From contig JAMWFC010000010.1 in assembly GCA_027475525.1 (NCBI GenBank), positions 124,001 through 188,000 of the forward strand: a stretch of 64,000 nt of DNA, read 5' to 3'. Position numbers and translations under genes: made by a program. Below are positions 45,579 through 56,085 of this stretch, one piece after another. The notes below the pieces were generated by a model. It was not told the origin of the DNA. It worked only from the letters and a program-made list of their open reading frames with translations, and made no database searches. This DNA is from Macrolepiota albuminosa (Eukaryota > Basidiomycota > Agaricomycetes > Agaricales > Agaricaceae). Within the stretch, counting starts at the first letter, position 1; each line of letters opens with the position of its first letter.

Positions 45579-47269
45579 ATGTCGCATACGCCGACGCATT
45601 CCCCGACACCCCTGCCTACCAATGAAGTCGCATCTTTGATCGCGTGGGAGTCCCAGGATGCCCAGTACCGGCGCCGTCTAGATCGAGAGCATATAGCGGC
45701 GCTCGCCCAACAGCGTAAGTGTCACCGTGCCGGTCGCTTATGGCAACTGACCTTCCCCTTTCAGAACAACCCAACATTTCTGCCTCAGAGGCGGGTCCCA
45801 GTCGGCTCCTGGCACCTGCCCCTGATGCGGCCCCTGGCAGCTCCTCGGGGCCAGGTCTCAGCCATCCCACGCCCAATTTTGCGTGGATGATCATGTGTCC
45901 TTCCCGCCCGCAGCCCCCTCCCCGCCCTAGATTGCCTGCCCCCCGATTTCGTCGTTCCGGAATGGCGATAGGGACCATGTCAGAGGTTCCAGAGAATCAA
46001 CGTGTTGCGTGGGTGGATGCAACATAGGAGCTGTTTGGGGAGGCCCTGGAGAGGCCCCGGGGTCTCCCTCCCCATGCCTGGTGTGTGAGCAACAGACCGG
46101 CGAGTCGTTTCCTACTTCTGATCGCCCTTGCTGACTCCAGTGCAGTGCTTGCACTGCGCTCGTCGAGGGGTGCTTTGCCTGTTCGAGATTCCGGGCCCCT
46201 CGTTCCACCAGGACACGGCTGTGTGTGAGGCCTGCCGCCTTAACCATGAGTGTTGTTCCGTGTTGGCGCTGTGGAGGGCGTGTTGTGTCGCCCGGGAGCA
46301 GGGATGGCTGCTGAAGGGAGTTACCCGGAGGATGGGGGTCGAGGAGCAGGATTGGGTGGCAGAGCTGGTGGGGGAGGTGCCCGCAGCACCTGTGGAGGTG
46401 CCTAGTGGGGGGTCGGGGCTGGCCCGTGGTGCTGATCACACGCCGAGCCTCTTGGTCCGACACTCAGGGGCAGGGGGGGCGCCTAGACAAGGGGAAGCGG
46501 CGGGCGTCGCCCAGTCCCTCCCCGGGGCCTTCCAAGAGGGTGCGCCTGCCCGTGGAGACCCCATCCCCGGCCTCCTCAGTGTGCCTTTCTCCAGCGGTAT
46601 TCTCCCCACTGTCCGGGCAACCGTTGAGCGCTGAGGTGAGGAAACTGCAGGCGCATTTGGAGCAGGCTGACTGGGAGAGGGAGGAGTGCAAGGAGGGGGC
46701 GAGGGAGGAGGCAGCGCTCCGGCGGGGGCTGGAGGAGGATCCTGAGGCGGCCCTCTGGGAGTTGGGGGTGGCGAGGGTGGCACGGGGGGAGGCTGAGGCC
46801 CAGCTGGACGCTATGGGGGCCAGGCTGGAGCAGGGGGTAGGGCTCCCAGGGTTGGTCAAGACCCTGCAGCAAGACGTAGTGATCGGGCACATGGCCTCCC
46901 TAAGTGAGTACTCCCCTTCTCGTGGCTGGGTCGGCACTGATATCTCCAGGCTGGGCTCGGGAGCATCGTCAGCTCCTGGACGGAGTGGCCGCAGCGTTTG
47001 CTTCCCTGCAAGAGGGGTTGCAGTCTGAGGTGGGGAACCCCGGGGTGGAGCGGGGTCTGGACCTGTTGGGGAGACTGGTGACCGCGCACCGCTGGAGGAA
47101 CGTCCCGGCCCCAGGGTCGTGGTTCGAGCGGATCCTGGACAAGGGCGAGCAGCTCCCATCTTGGAACCAACTGGCCGAGGAGGTGTGGCGGGAACACAGT
47201 CCAGAGGGGATGGGGGAGGACTTCTGGGGTTGGCCGAGAGGGGGGAATGGCGGGGGGAGTTCCGGTTAG
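45579..47269 (+). pseudogene. Antisense spliced accessory gene of element B
   Basis: Lies on the strand opposite to gag-pol, between the pol end and the 3' LTR. Start ATG 45,579 (MSHTPTHSPTPLPTN). Predicted introns: 45,715-45,764 (GTAAGT...TTTCAG, phase 1), about 46,083-46,140 (GTGTGA...CTCCAG) and 46,904-46,949 (GTGAGT...CTCCAG, phase 1). Exon 3 encodes a Cys-rich motif, QCLHCARRGVLC then CEACRLNHECC, a possible zinc-binding module, and then the basic segment KGKRRASPSPSPGPSKRVR. A coiled coil follows (KLQAHLEQADWEREECKE to LDAMGARLEQ). Exon 4 (EHRQLLDGVAAAFASLQEG, WNQLAEEVWREH) ends at TAG 47,267-47,269. Defects: TAG at 46,024-46,026 in exon 2, plausibly CAG before, and a frameshift between about 46,400 and 46,500. 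I recall similar Cys-rich, coiled-coil proteins being common hypothetical proteins in Agaricomycetes; the function is unknown. Confidence 0.72.
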
Positions 47270-48770
47270 GGGCGATGTGGGCGACGTTGTTTCCTTGTTA
47301 TCCTTTTCTTTTTTTTCTTCTCTTTTCTTTTTGTCTGTCTTGTTCCCTGTTACCGCTGACTTGTAGAGATAGTGTACTTATACTTAAAATGTATATACTT
47401 GGTTCACCGGAGTAAGTAAAGCAAGGAATTGTAATATGGCGAGAAAGTTGGAAGGTGACCTTGCCCCGACTCCGGGGCGCTACTATGAGAAAAAGATACT
47501 AAAAAGGGAGTAAGTAAGATCTAGAAAGTGAAAGCAGAAAGTATACATGGGAGTTGAATCCCTGGTGGGGGTTACACCCACTACTGCCGTCTGTGAGTCC
47601 TGCACCTGGGAAGGTCGTTTCCCGAGTGCCGTTGTTGGAAGTCCCAGAGTTTGTCGAGGGCGCCTTCGAGATTTTGGCGCGGTTCCCAAGTGTCATCTTC
47701 CGGGCCGTATCCCTTCCACCATACGAGGAAGTGGGGTCGCTCACGAATATTCCAGGAGTCGAGGATGTCTTCAACCTCGTAGTGGTACTTGTCCTCGACC
47801 TCGACCGGGGGAGGGAGCTCGGGGCATTGTTCAGAGAAGGGATCCGGGGGGTGTCGTTCCAAGAGGCAGACATGGAATACTGGGTGCAGACCTTTTAGTC
47901 TCAGGGGAAGCTCAATCTTGTAGGCGTGGGATGAGACCTTCTTCAATATTTTGAACGGGCCGAGGTGCTTGTGATTGAGTTTTGGGGAGGGCTGGCGGGT
48001 GCGGAGGTGGCGTCGGTCTAACCATACCTTTGTCCTGGGGGTCCAGTCGGGGGTGTCTTCCCATTTCCGGTCGGCGTGTTTCGCATAGGCCCAGTTCACG
48101 GTGTCGATCTCTTCCCGGAGAAACTCATGAAGGAATTGGAGATCCCGGGTGACCTTGTGGGCGGTGTGCGACGGGATGTCCTGGAGTGAGAGTGTCAGTC
48201 GAGGGTGGTATCCCTTGTTGGCAAAGAAGGGCGATATCCCCGGTGGCAGAGTGCGGCATGTTGTTGTAGGTGAACTCGGCCAGAGGGAGCTCAGCGCGCC
48301 AGTCGTCCTGCAAGTAGTTGACGTACAGTCGGAGGTACTGCTCGAGAGACTGATTGACCCTTTCGGTCTGACCGTCGAGTAGGCAGTAGAGAGGTTAGTC
48401 TTTACTTCAAGGGCCTTACACAGGGAAGTCCAGAACTTGGACACGAAAAGCGGGCCACGGTCAGAGACAATGTCGTCCGGGAGTCCATGTTTGGCAAAGA
48501 CGTGCTCAAGGAACAGCCGGGCGAAGTCCGGGGCGGTGTCTGTGGTGTGGCAGGGTAGAAAGATGCCCTGTTTGGTTAGCCTGCACACAATGACGAGAAT
48601 GGCATTGAACCCTTCAGATTCCGGGAGTTCGACGATGTGGTCCAGGGATATGGAGGACCAGGGGCGTTGCCTGACCGGCAGGGGTTTCAGGAGTCTGTAT
48701 GGTCAGTGTCGGGGGACTTTGGCCCGGAGGCAGGGTTTGCATGATCGAATGTAACGGGTCACGTCCTTCT

Positions 48771-48924
48771 TCAACCCTGGCCAAAAGTAAGTCCGGGAGA
48801 TAAGCTGGAGGGTCTTACGTATTCCAGGGTGTCCCCGGAGCTTGTGGTCAACCCTGGCCAAAAGTAAGTCCGGGAGATAAGCTGGAGGGTCTTACGTATT
48901 CCAGGGTGTCCCCGGAGCTTGTGG
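48771..48924. repeat. Exact 77-bp tandem duplication in pol
   Basis: 48,771-48,847 equals 48,848-48,924 (the match runs three bases further by chance). It repeats the RT-FWPGL region of the integrase zinc domain and shifts the pol frame from class 0 to class 1; removal of 77 bp rejoins them. Confidence 0.96.
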
Positions 48925-51168
48925 TCATGGTGTTGCCGGAGGACGTCATAGCGGAGTCTGGCGTAATCCGGGACATAGATGCGGCCATCCCGGAGGAGGA
49001 GTTTTTTGTCGGGGGACAAGGAGAAGGCGGGGTCCCAGTTGGTTCTGTCGGGGGGGTTGTGGGGGTCGTGGTTGGTGAAGTACTTGTCTCGGGGGGCGCG
49101 GCAGATCTGGCTCAGGGTCCCTTTGTCATTTAAGATTAGTACGGCATTCAGATGTTTGGGAGGGATCACCACGCGATGATTGAATGCATTGTGTTCTGCC
49201 TTGAACGACTTCTTGGGATAGACGTCTGGTCGACGGGTGAGGGCATCGGGTTTAGCTCCGAGTCGTCCTGGGTGGTACTGGATCATGAAGTTGTATTTCA
49301 AGAGAACCTCGGACCATCGGGCCTGCCATCGACTAAGTTGCTTGGTCATGGTGAAGTACTGCAGGTTGTTGTGATCCGAGTAGACCTGAATCCGGTGCCG
49401 GGCTCCCTCGAGGTAGGCTCGCCATTGCTTGAAGGCTTCGACGATGGCGAGGAGCTCCTTGTCGTAGATGTTGTAGTTGAGCTCAGCATCGATCATGGAC
49501 CGGGTGTAGAAGGCAACTGGCCGGGGCTCCCCGCCATCAGGTTCTATCTGCGAGAGAATCCCAGTGATGGTGTAGTCGGAGGCGTTGCATTCCAGGATAA
49601 TCGGGAGGGCCAGGTCGTAGTGCCAGAGTACGGGAGCGGCCGTGAAAGCCTCCTTGAGCAGGTTAAAGACACTCTGGCACTTACTGTCCCAGTTCCAGGT
49701 GACGTCCTTGCACGTGAGCTGGTTGAGGGATTTTGTGATATCGGAGTAGTTATCTATGAACCTCTGGTAGAAGTTAGCAAAACCCAAGAAGGATTGTACT
49801 TCCTTGACGTTCCAGGGCTGCGGCCAGTTGACGATGGCCTCAACCTTGTGGGGGTCCATGCAAATGCCTTTCGGGGATACTATGATGCCGAGATACTCAA
49901 CCTCTCCTGTGTGGAATGAACACTTCTTGGGCTTGGCGTGGAAGTTGTGCTCCCGGAGGCGTTTGAGGACTTGCCGGACATGTTTCTGGTGGTCCTCCTG
50001 TGAGTCGGAATAGATGAGGATGTCGTCCAGGTAGACGATCACGAAGACGTCGCTCATGTCGTGGAAGATGTTGTTCATGAAGTATTGGAACGTGGCGGGA
50101 GAGTGAGTCATTCCGAAAGGCATCACAAGGTACTCAAACAGACCATACTGTGTGCGGAACGCGGTTTTCCACTTGTGTCCTGGGGCGATGTGGACGTTGT
50201 TGTAACCGGAGCGGAGGTCGATCTTCATGTAAACCTTGGCACTGCAGAGTCGATCGACCAGATCGCCGATGAGCGGGAGCGGGTAGCGGTTCATCTTGGT
50301 GATCTTATTGAGTCCCCGGTAGTCGACGCAGAGTCGGAGCAAACCGTCCTTCTTCTTGGTGAATAGAACCGGGGCTCCGGCGGCGGAGGCGGAGGGTCGG
50401 ATGAATTCCTTACTGAGCATTTCGTTGAGGTAGTCCTTGAGGGCCCAGAGTTTGACCTCCGACATGTTGTACACCTTGCCAAAAGGGGGGGCAGCTCCTT
50501 CCTCGAGGTCAATAGTATGGTCATAGGGGCAGTGAGGGGGAATCTCCTTGGCGTCTCCTTCGGAGAATACATCAGCAAACTCGTGATACTCTGGGGGAAC
50601 TACTTCTTGGAGGATTTGCTCCTCGGTTTTCTTTTCCAGGGGAATAGCGTCCCCTTGTAGATGTTCTTCCGGGAGAGAAGGCGAGGTGTGCAGCTGAAAC
50701 GTGGGAGTTCCATCCTTCATGAGGCGGGCGAAGGGGGCGGCCCCAATGATCCTAATGTCGAGTGCGTTCGGGTCAATCGGGGTTGTGGATGCATTGGCCG
50801 GAGCGGGTGTGACACGTGTCTGAGACTGGCCGGGGTAGTTCGGCCCTTTGTACTTGTTCCGAGGAATGTTTGGGGGTCGATCAGGGGCCTTGCGGTCTCG
50901 GACGGGCGTGGGGGACGCGGCAGTCGTCCCAGGGGTGTCGGGCGTCGGGTCGCTTCCTAGGGCCCGGAGATGCATGGCAGTTGAGGGGTGGTCTTTGGGT
51001 CCCGGGAAGGTCATGGTGAGCATCCTCCAATCGATGTCGGGGTTCGTGTTGTGCAGCCAGGGTAGTCCCAGTACCATCGGGGTCGATTCGTGAAGTCGCG
51101 TGACCAGGAAGTCAGAGGTGAACTCGTAGTCGTTGTCCAGGGTCATACGTCCTGAGTGAGACCTCTGA

Positions 51169-51322
51169 ATGGGGCCAGAGGAGGAGGGGGTGCTGTCGAG
51201 GCATTGCAGGCGGAGGGGCTGGTCGAGGGAGTCGTGGGGGAGGTCATGGGGCCAGAGGAGGAGGGGGTGCTGTCGAGGCATTGCAGGCGGAGGGGCTGGT
51301 CGAGGGAGTCGTGGGGGAGGTC
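51169..51322. repeat. Exact 77-bp tandem duplication in pol
   Basis: 51,169-51,245 equals 51,246-51,322 exactly. The protein phrase LPHDSLDQPLRLQCLDSTPS is seen twice, in two frames; removal of one copy joins the frame ending at 51,143 to the frame starting near 51,281. Confidence 0.96.
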
Positions 51323-52008
51323 GAGGGCGTCACTGATGAAAACTCCGGTGGCTCCGCTGTCAATGAGGGCCGATATTGGTCCCGGAGCGCCGTCCAGCCT
51401 GGCATTGATGACAAAGGACCAGGACGAGTGGGACTGGAGTCTGGGGGGTGGTGGGGGCCCGTCCTTTGGGGTAGGGTTCAGAGAGTGGGGGATGTCAAAG
51501 GGGAGTTGCTGGTCATTGGGCGTCGGGTCCCGGGTCAGGCGAAGGGTAAGATGTCGCCAATCGATGCGGGGGTTGGTGTCTCGGAGCCACGGGAGCCCTA
51601 GGACCAGGGGTGTGGAAGGGTGGAGTTTGGTTATCAACATCTGGAGGGTGTGAGTCTGTCCATTGGCGAAAGTAACGGGCATACGCACGAAGTGAGTGAT
51701 GTCCCCCGCCGTAGAGGCATCTCCATCAAAGAGGCAGAGCCATACCAGGACCGGGAGTCACTGAGCGGGTTCCGGGGCAAAGGTAGACCATGCTTTGTCG
51801 ATGAAGTTGTTGGTGGCACCACTGTCAATGAGGGTGTTGAGGGGGATTCCGGAGGGGGTGAGGTGGGTTTTGAGGAGGAGGAAGTGTGAAGAGTGGGAGG
51901 GTAGGTAAGCCGTGAGGGTGTCCTGTATGAGTGTCGTGGAGCAAAGATGTGAGACCGGGGCGGAGAAGACGTCGGGGTCGATTCCGCGATTTAGGGCGTC
52001 TTCCGGGT

Positions 52009-54668
52009 CTAAATTGCCGGGTCGTTTTCTGAATACTTGTAGGTGGCGTCCTCCCCTTCGAAGGTCCAGGTGGCACGTCCCATGACCTGTCGTTGGGGGC
52101 ACTCGGAGATGAAATGGTCTTTCTCACCACAGAGTATACAGACACCCTCCCTTCTCCGTCATTCCTGCACATCCCTCGGGACCTCAACCCAGGGTCGCCC
52201 TTTTTCGAGAGCTGGTTGGCCTGGAGGGCTTCTTTGTCCCGCTCATCAGCAAAGTCAGGATCTTCAGAGTCTTCTGGGGGTTCCTCAGGGTCTGGTGTGT
52301 TGCCCGGGTCGTTCGCAGCCATGGCGGCATTGAGTTGGGCCTGGGGGCGGGCGCCTCTGCCGGGGTTAGTATTGGGCGGGCCACAACTCACTGGGGGTCG
52401 GCTGCCAGGGAACGCGGGGGGACTGGGGTTTCAGATTTGGGGGTTGGGGGCTTTGCCAGAGGGCCATGGGGGTCCTCCCCTAGGGTTCCAGGGGGGTCGG
52501 GAGCTCGAGTACTCGCTGCAGTCTTCCCAGTAGCGTTGGTCAATCTGCATGACAAGGGCCTTGTATTCGTCGTAGGAGGGTTGGGGCGAGTCGGAGAACA
52601 TCCTTGATACGTTGCGGCAGGGCGTGGCGGAGGGCGTACCAGAGGGCGCTGTAGTTCCAGCCTGTCTTGTAAGCTTCCTTTTTAAAACGTACGATGAAGG
52701 TGGTGAAACGTTCTTCAGAGCGCATCTGGAGGTTGAAGAGGTTGTCCTCAGCCTCAGCCACGGTGTCGTAGATCCTGAACTTCCCAGAGAACTTGTCGAC
52801 AAAGGCTTGCCAGCAGGCGAGTGCCGGGTTGTTGGGGTCAAACTGGATGAGGGCCGTGTAGTGGTCGAAGGCGATCCTCTGAAGGTACAAGGCGGCAAAG
52901 GCCACCCAGGAGCTGTCAACCTGAAATGTGAGCGGTTTCGCCTGAAACGTATTAAGACACTGAGTGAGGAATGTACACCATCTTTGGGGGTCCCAGCCCG
53001 TGAATGCGTCGGGCTTTTGAATGTTCAGACGTCCTTCGCGGGCGAGGGCGTTGTGAGCGTCATCCGGTCCAGCGTTGCGGGGAGGGGGGCCGGCATTGTA
53101 GTAGTAGTAGTAATGGTTACCCCCCTCTCCTTGTGGAGGAAAGGCACCAAGGGCAGGACCCCACCTGCCTGGAGGGCCTCCTCCGGGTGGCTCACCTGGG
53201 GGTCCGCGCCCGGGGGGTTCGTTCCTGCCGGGGGGAGGCCCAGGTCTCCACGCAGGGGATGGCGGAGGTGGGGGGCCTGGGGGTCGTCCTCAGGGCTTGG
53301 CTGGGGGTGGCGGAGGCGGTCAGGGAGGGTTCGGTGGTGTCGGGTCGATCTGAGGAGGGCTGGGTGCGGGGTCGGGGGACGTTCAATCCAGGAGGGTCGT
53401 GCTTGCATTGGAGGCCGTGGGGGGTTCCGCAGATCGAAGTGGGGTGGGGGGTCACGGCGGAAGTTGGGTTCCAGAGGGGCCGGGGCTGACGTAGGGGACG
53501 GTACCAGGACGGGCGCGGGTGCGGGACATGATTTGTTGTTGCCATGCGTGAGCTCGTCGATGTAGCACAGCATGTCGTCCATGCTAGAAGTGTCCGTGCG
53601 GGGTCTGCCGGGGTTCGCTGGGGCTGGGAGTCGGGCGTTGTCCATTTGCGGGAGGGGTTCCAGGGGTCTCTGGGGCTGTCCCCAGGTCTCGAAGGTGCTA
53701 GGAACGGAGTTAGCCCTACGGCGAGTTGACAAGCCTACCGTGCGGGCCGCGGGCTGATCGAATAGCCCTCCTGTAGGATTAAGGGACTGTAGTATGGCCA
53801 AGGCGTTTTGTCGCTCTTTCCGTTGTTGTTGCTCTGGAGTGGGGACTGCGGAGGCTGCCGGGGCCAGTTCCGGTGGTTCCTGCCGGATGTGAATCGAGTG
53901 GCCTGGGTCTGCGGGGTCGTTGAGGGGCCGGGGAGAGGGGGACACGTGGACTTCATCGAGCAGTTGTTGCAACTCTTCGTGGAGGATCGTGTTGCGCCTA
54001 TACTTTACCATAGTCTGCTCTGGGAGTTCTCCTCGCGTGAGGCAATCCCCGAATTCGACCAAGCAGTGGGCCCATTCCTCCGGAGTGCCTGCGAAGTCAT
54101 CATGTCCGAGTTCCGTGAGTAGCGCCCTTGCCCGTTGAGCGAAGTCCTCTGGCGAGATCCTGAGCGAGCGGAGCACTTCGTCCTGTTGCCGTTCATAGTC
54201 CTCGAGACGTCGTCGTCCCATCAGCAAGGGTGGAGTCCGAGCGGGTGGGGCAGCGGTTGGGTAGTGTTGAGGGGGATAGTCATAGTGGAGAGGACCCTGG
54301 GGTTGGGGGGCGGGGCGCTGGTAACTGTAGTAGGAGGTGGGTGCAAAGGGGCCCTCGCTGGGGGGTACCGGGCGAGGTCCACTGGGGACTGGTGGTGTCT
54401 CCAGTAGGCCCCCGGGGATGCTCCAGTACGAGGAGACCTCCACGGGTCACGCCATGGCTAGGTTGGGCAGAGGGGCCCAGCTGGCTGAGGGCCCCAGATC
54501 GTAGAGAGATGAGTCAGGGGCCCAGTGGCGGTGGAGGTGTTGGGGTTCGTATGGGAGGGGTGGGTAGGCGGAGCAGGGGATCTGTGCGGAGTAGCAATCG
54601 GGGACCAGATGCCTGTAAGGGTCGGTCTGGTAGCCCATGGGGTAGTAGGTGTGAGTATACGTAGCCAT
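52009..54668 (-). pseudogene. Element B gag
   Basis: ATG at 54,666-54,668 (MATYTHTYYPMG), then a Tyr/Pro-rich N-terminus, TGA at 54,447-54,449, a long frame with the helix DYERQQDEVLRSLRISPEDF, and Pro-rich linkers. One or more frameshifts lie about 53,400-53,100. The capsid follows (FQVDSSWVAFAALYLQRIAFDHYTALI given in part; FVDKFSGKFRIYDTVAEAEDNL; KKEAYKTGWNYSALWYALRHALP). Another single-base shift is near 52,590, where DVLRLAPT continues as QPSYDEYKALVMQIDQRYWED in the next frame. TGA at 52,431. The zinc knuckle CILCGEKDHFISEC is near 52,130, and the gag stop is TAG 52,009-52,011. Structural protein of the virus-like particle; pol overlaps its end in the -1 frame. Confidence 0.88.
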
Positions 54669-54701
54669 CAAGAATGGTGTAAGGAGGGAGTCTTGATATT
54701 A

Positions 54702-55509
54702 TGTCAGGTTCCGCTGAGTCGGGGGCTTTCCGGGAAAGCAATCGCCCTTACAATGCGGACTTGACCTACGGATACTCGGGTGTCTGGAACTCCGGGGCTA
54801 GGACTCCCGGGAAAGCAATCGCCCTTACAATGCGGACTTGACCTACGGATACTCGGGTGTCTGGAACTCCGGGGCTAGGACTCCAGGGTTCAAGACGTGG
54901 ACAGGGTTGATCCCGGGAGAGGGGACTTGGTCCAGGGGTTTTGGGTTGTGAGTAGCTGAGGGTAGGGTGGGGGGTCGAGTTGTGAACCGGAGGTTCTAAG
55001 ACGAGACCAAGTCAGTAAGTTAAAGTCGCAAAGTGCATACCAATCTTAGAGCACGCAATTATCCAAGCGTGCCAGTCAAGCGTGCCAGTCAATGCATACC
55101 AGTCAAACAGAGGGCACACAACAATCCAAGAAATGCAAATGTAAACAGTGTAATATCAAGACTAACGAGTACAACGGGGAACTACACTATAAGTACTACG
55201 GGACCGGGTCTTGGGGTTCCAGGGTGTCTGGAATGGGTTCTGGGGGTCATTGAGTAGCGGGCAGGAACTGTATACCTGGATCGCGCGTGTGGGGCGCGCA
55301 ATCAATTGGCGCGGAGGGAGCTGTGATGCATGATGCGCGTGATCCAATCTTTGATCAGAGTCGGTGGCGGCTGATGGCAGTCCTTGATGCGCGTGATGGC
55401 GGTATCGGTAGTCGTGATGGTGGGGCGTGTCCTGTGGGGTCGGAGGGAGGGTCCTGGATGGTGTTCCGGAGGTGTCCTGGGGTGGGTCCGGAGGGGAGGG
55501 GTCGTGACA
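54702..55509 (-). repeat. Element B 5' LTR
   Basis: On +, TGTCAGGTTCCGCTG to GAGGGGTCGTGACA; 808 bp including one 77-bp duplication. It contains short tandem GTGCCAGTCAA repeats (about 55,066-55,110). Right outer flank TGCTT. The gag ATG lies 34 bp inside. Confidence 0.93.
54730..54883. repeat. Exact 77-bp tandem duplication in LTR
   Basis: 54,730-54,806 equals 54,807-54,883. The corresponding place in the left LTR (44,340 and 44,890) is single copy once the LTR-A is ignored, so the duplication is not a property of the family. Confidence 0.96.
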
Positions 55510-55514
55510 TGCTT

Positions 55515-55631
55515 CCTCCAGTGCCTCATAAGGAAAAATAGAAGGCAACAAGCCTTTATGAAGATGACATTCCTTGGTTGCATCAGCAATGGCAAGAGGA
55601 ATTTGCTGATATAGTCAATGGGACCAATGAA
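55515..55631 (+). pseudogene. Family C pol fragment flanking element B
   Basis: One plus-strand frame gives YEDDIPWLHQQWQEEFADIVNGTNET, which matches KEDIPDLRLQWQQEFEDIL of copy 1 (62,400-62,480) just before RT. It is the target into which element B inserted, and ends at the family C LTR. Confidence 0.75.
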
Positions 55632-55896
55632 ACAAAGTCAAGTATAGCTTAGCCTTACGGTCACACCAACAGAACCAGATCGATAGTCAATTCTAGTACT
55701 ACAAAGTATGACAGTAAAATTGGCTGCCTTATGTAAGGCAGCCAGCCAGAACCAGATCGATAGTCAATTCTAGTACTACAAAGTATGACAGTAAAATTGG
55801 CTGCCTTATGTAAGGCAGCCAGCATGTATGTAAAGTAATGATAAATAATTAATATAATTGTCTATTAATTATTTAACTATAATACGATATGTTACA
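55632..55896 (-). repeat. Family C 3' LTR, copy 1
   Basis: On the minus strand it starts TGTAACATATCGTATTATAG at 55,896, with the inverted repeat GGCTGCC...GGCAGCC and GATCTGGTTCTGTTGGTG. Its far end at about 55,632 is abrupt against the pol fragment and may be truncated. It includes one 77-bp duplication (55,670-55,823). Confidence 0.8.
55670..55823. repeat. Exact 77-bp tandem duplication in LTR
   Basis: 55,670-55,746 equals 55,747-55,823, with mismatches immediately outside on both sides. Confidence 0.96.
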
Positions 55897-55908
55897 TGCC
55901 CCCCTTTG
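55897..55908 (-). promoter_or_regulatory. Family C polypurine tract, copy 1
   Basis: CAAAGGGGGGCA on the minus strand sits against the LTR start TGTAAC. It shows that ORF3 is inside the element, not a neighbouring gene. Confidence 0.8.
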
Positions 55909-56085
55909 AGACTGGTAATCAGTTTCGATGTAAGAAGGGACAATTTGTCCAGGTCAATAAGTAGGTCAATGTGGAGGCACTCTGGTCCTCCATGGCTCAA
56001 AAATGTCCAAGTCATCTGTCAAAAAATACAACGCTGACGTTAACCGACAGTATGAATTGAAAAGGAGATGAGCTGCCTACAATAA

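Larger units (their letters stand above)
47581..52102 (-). pseudogene. Element B pol: protease, RT, RNase H, integrase, chromodomain
   Basis: Protease: TLIDSGATNNFIDKAW near 51,810 and a second ALIDSGATGVFISDAL-type block near 51,360. RT: LCVDYRGLNKITKMNRYPLP, PFGMTHSPATFQ and VIVYLDDILIYS, about 50,340-49,990. RNase H: ILECNASDYTITG near 49,590, in which the usual first catalytic Asp (ECDAS) is Asn. Integrase: HHDHKLRGHPGIRKTL with the zinc motif near 48,900, and core [15 protein letters not shown] near 48,460. Chromodomain: [29 protein letters not shown] near 47,750. Lesions: TGA at 51,758; two 77-bp duplications (48,771 and 51,169), each shifting the frame, and the frame matches again if one copy is removed; and a pair of compensating indels about 48,390 and 48,240. 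Relative to gag the protease frame is -1. Confidence 0.92.
44319..55509 (-). mobile_element. Full-length Ty3/gypsy chromovirus, 'element B'
   Basis: Both LTRs are present with perfect 5-bp target duplications TGCTT outside them (44,314-44,318 and 55,510-55,514). Minus-strand order: 5' LTR, gag, pol (protease, RT, RNase H, integrase, chromodomain), polypurine tract, 3' LTR. An extra spliced gene lies on the plus strand between pol and the 3' LTR. A solo LTR-A has inserted in the 3' LTR. The left LTR lacks about 120 bp present in the right one. Gag has frameshifts and gag and protease carry TGA codons, so it is inactive, but it is young: GC and CpG content are high. Confidence 0.93.
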
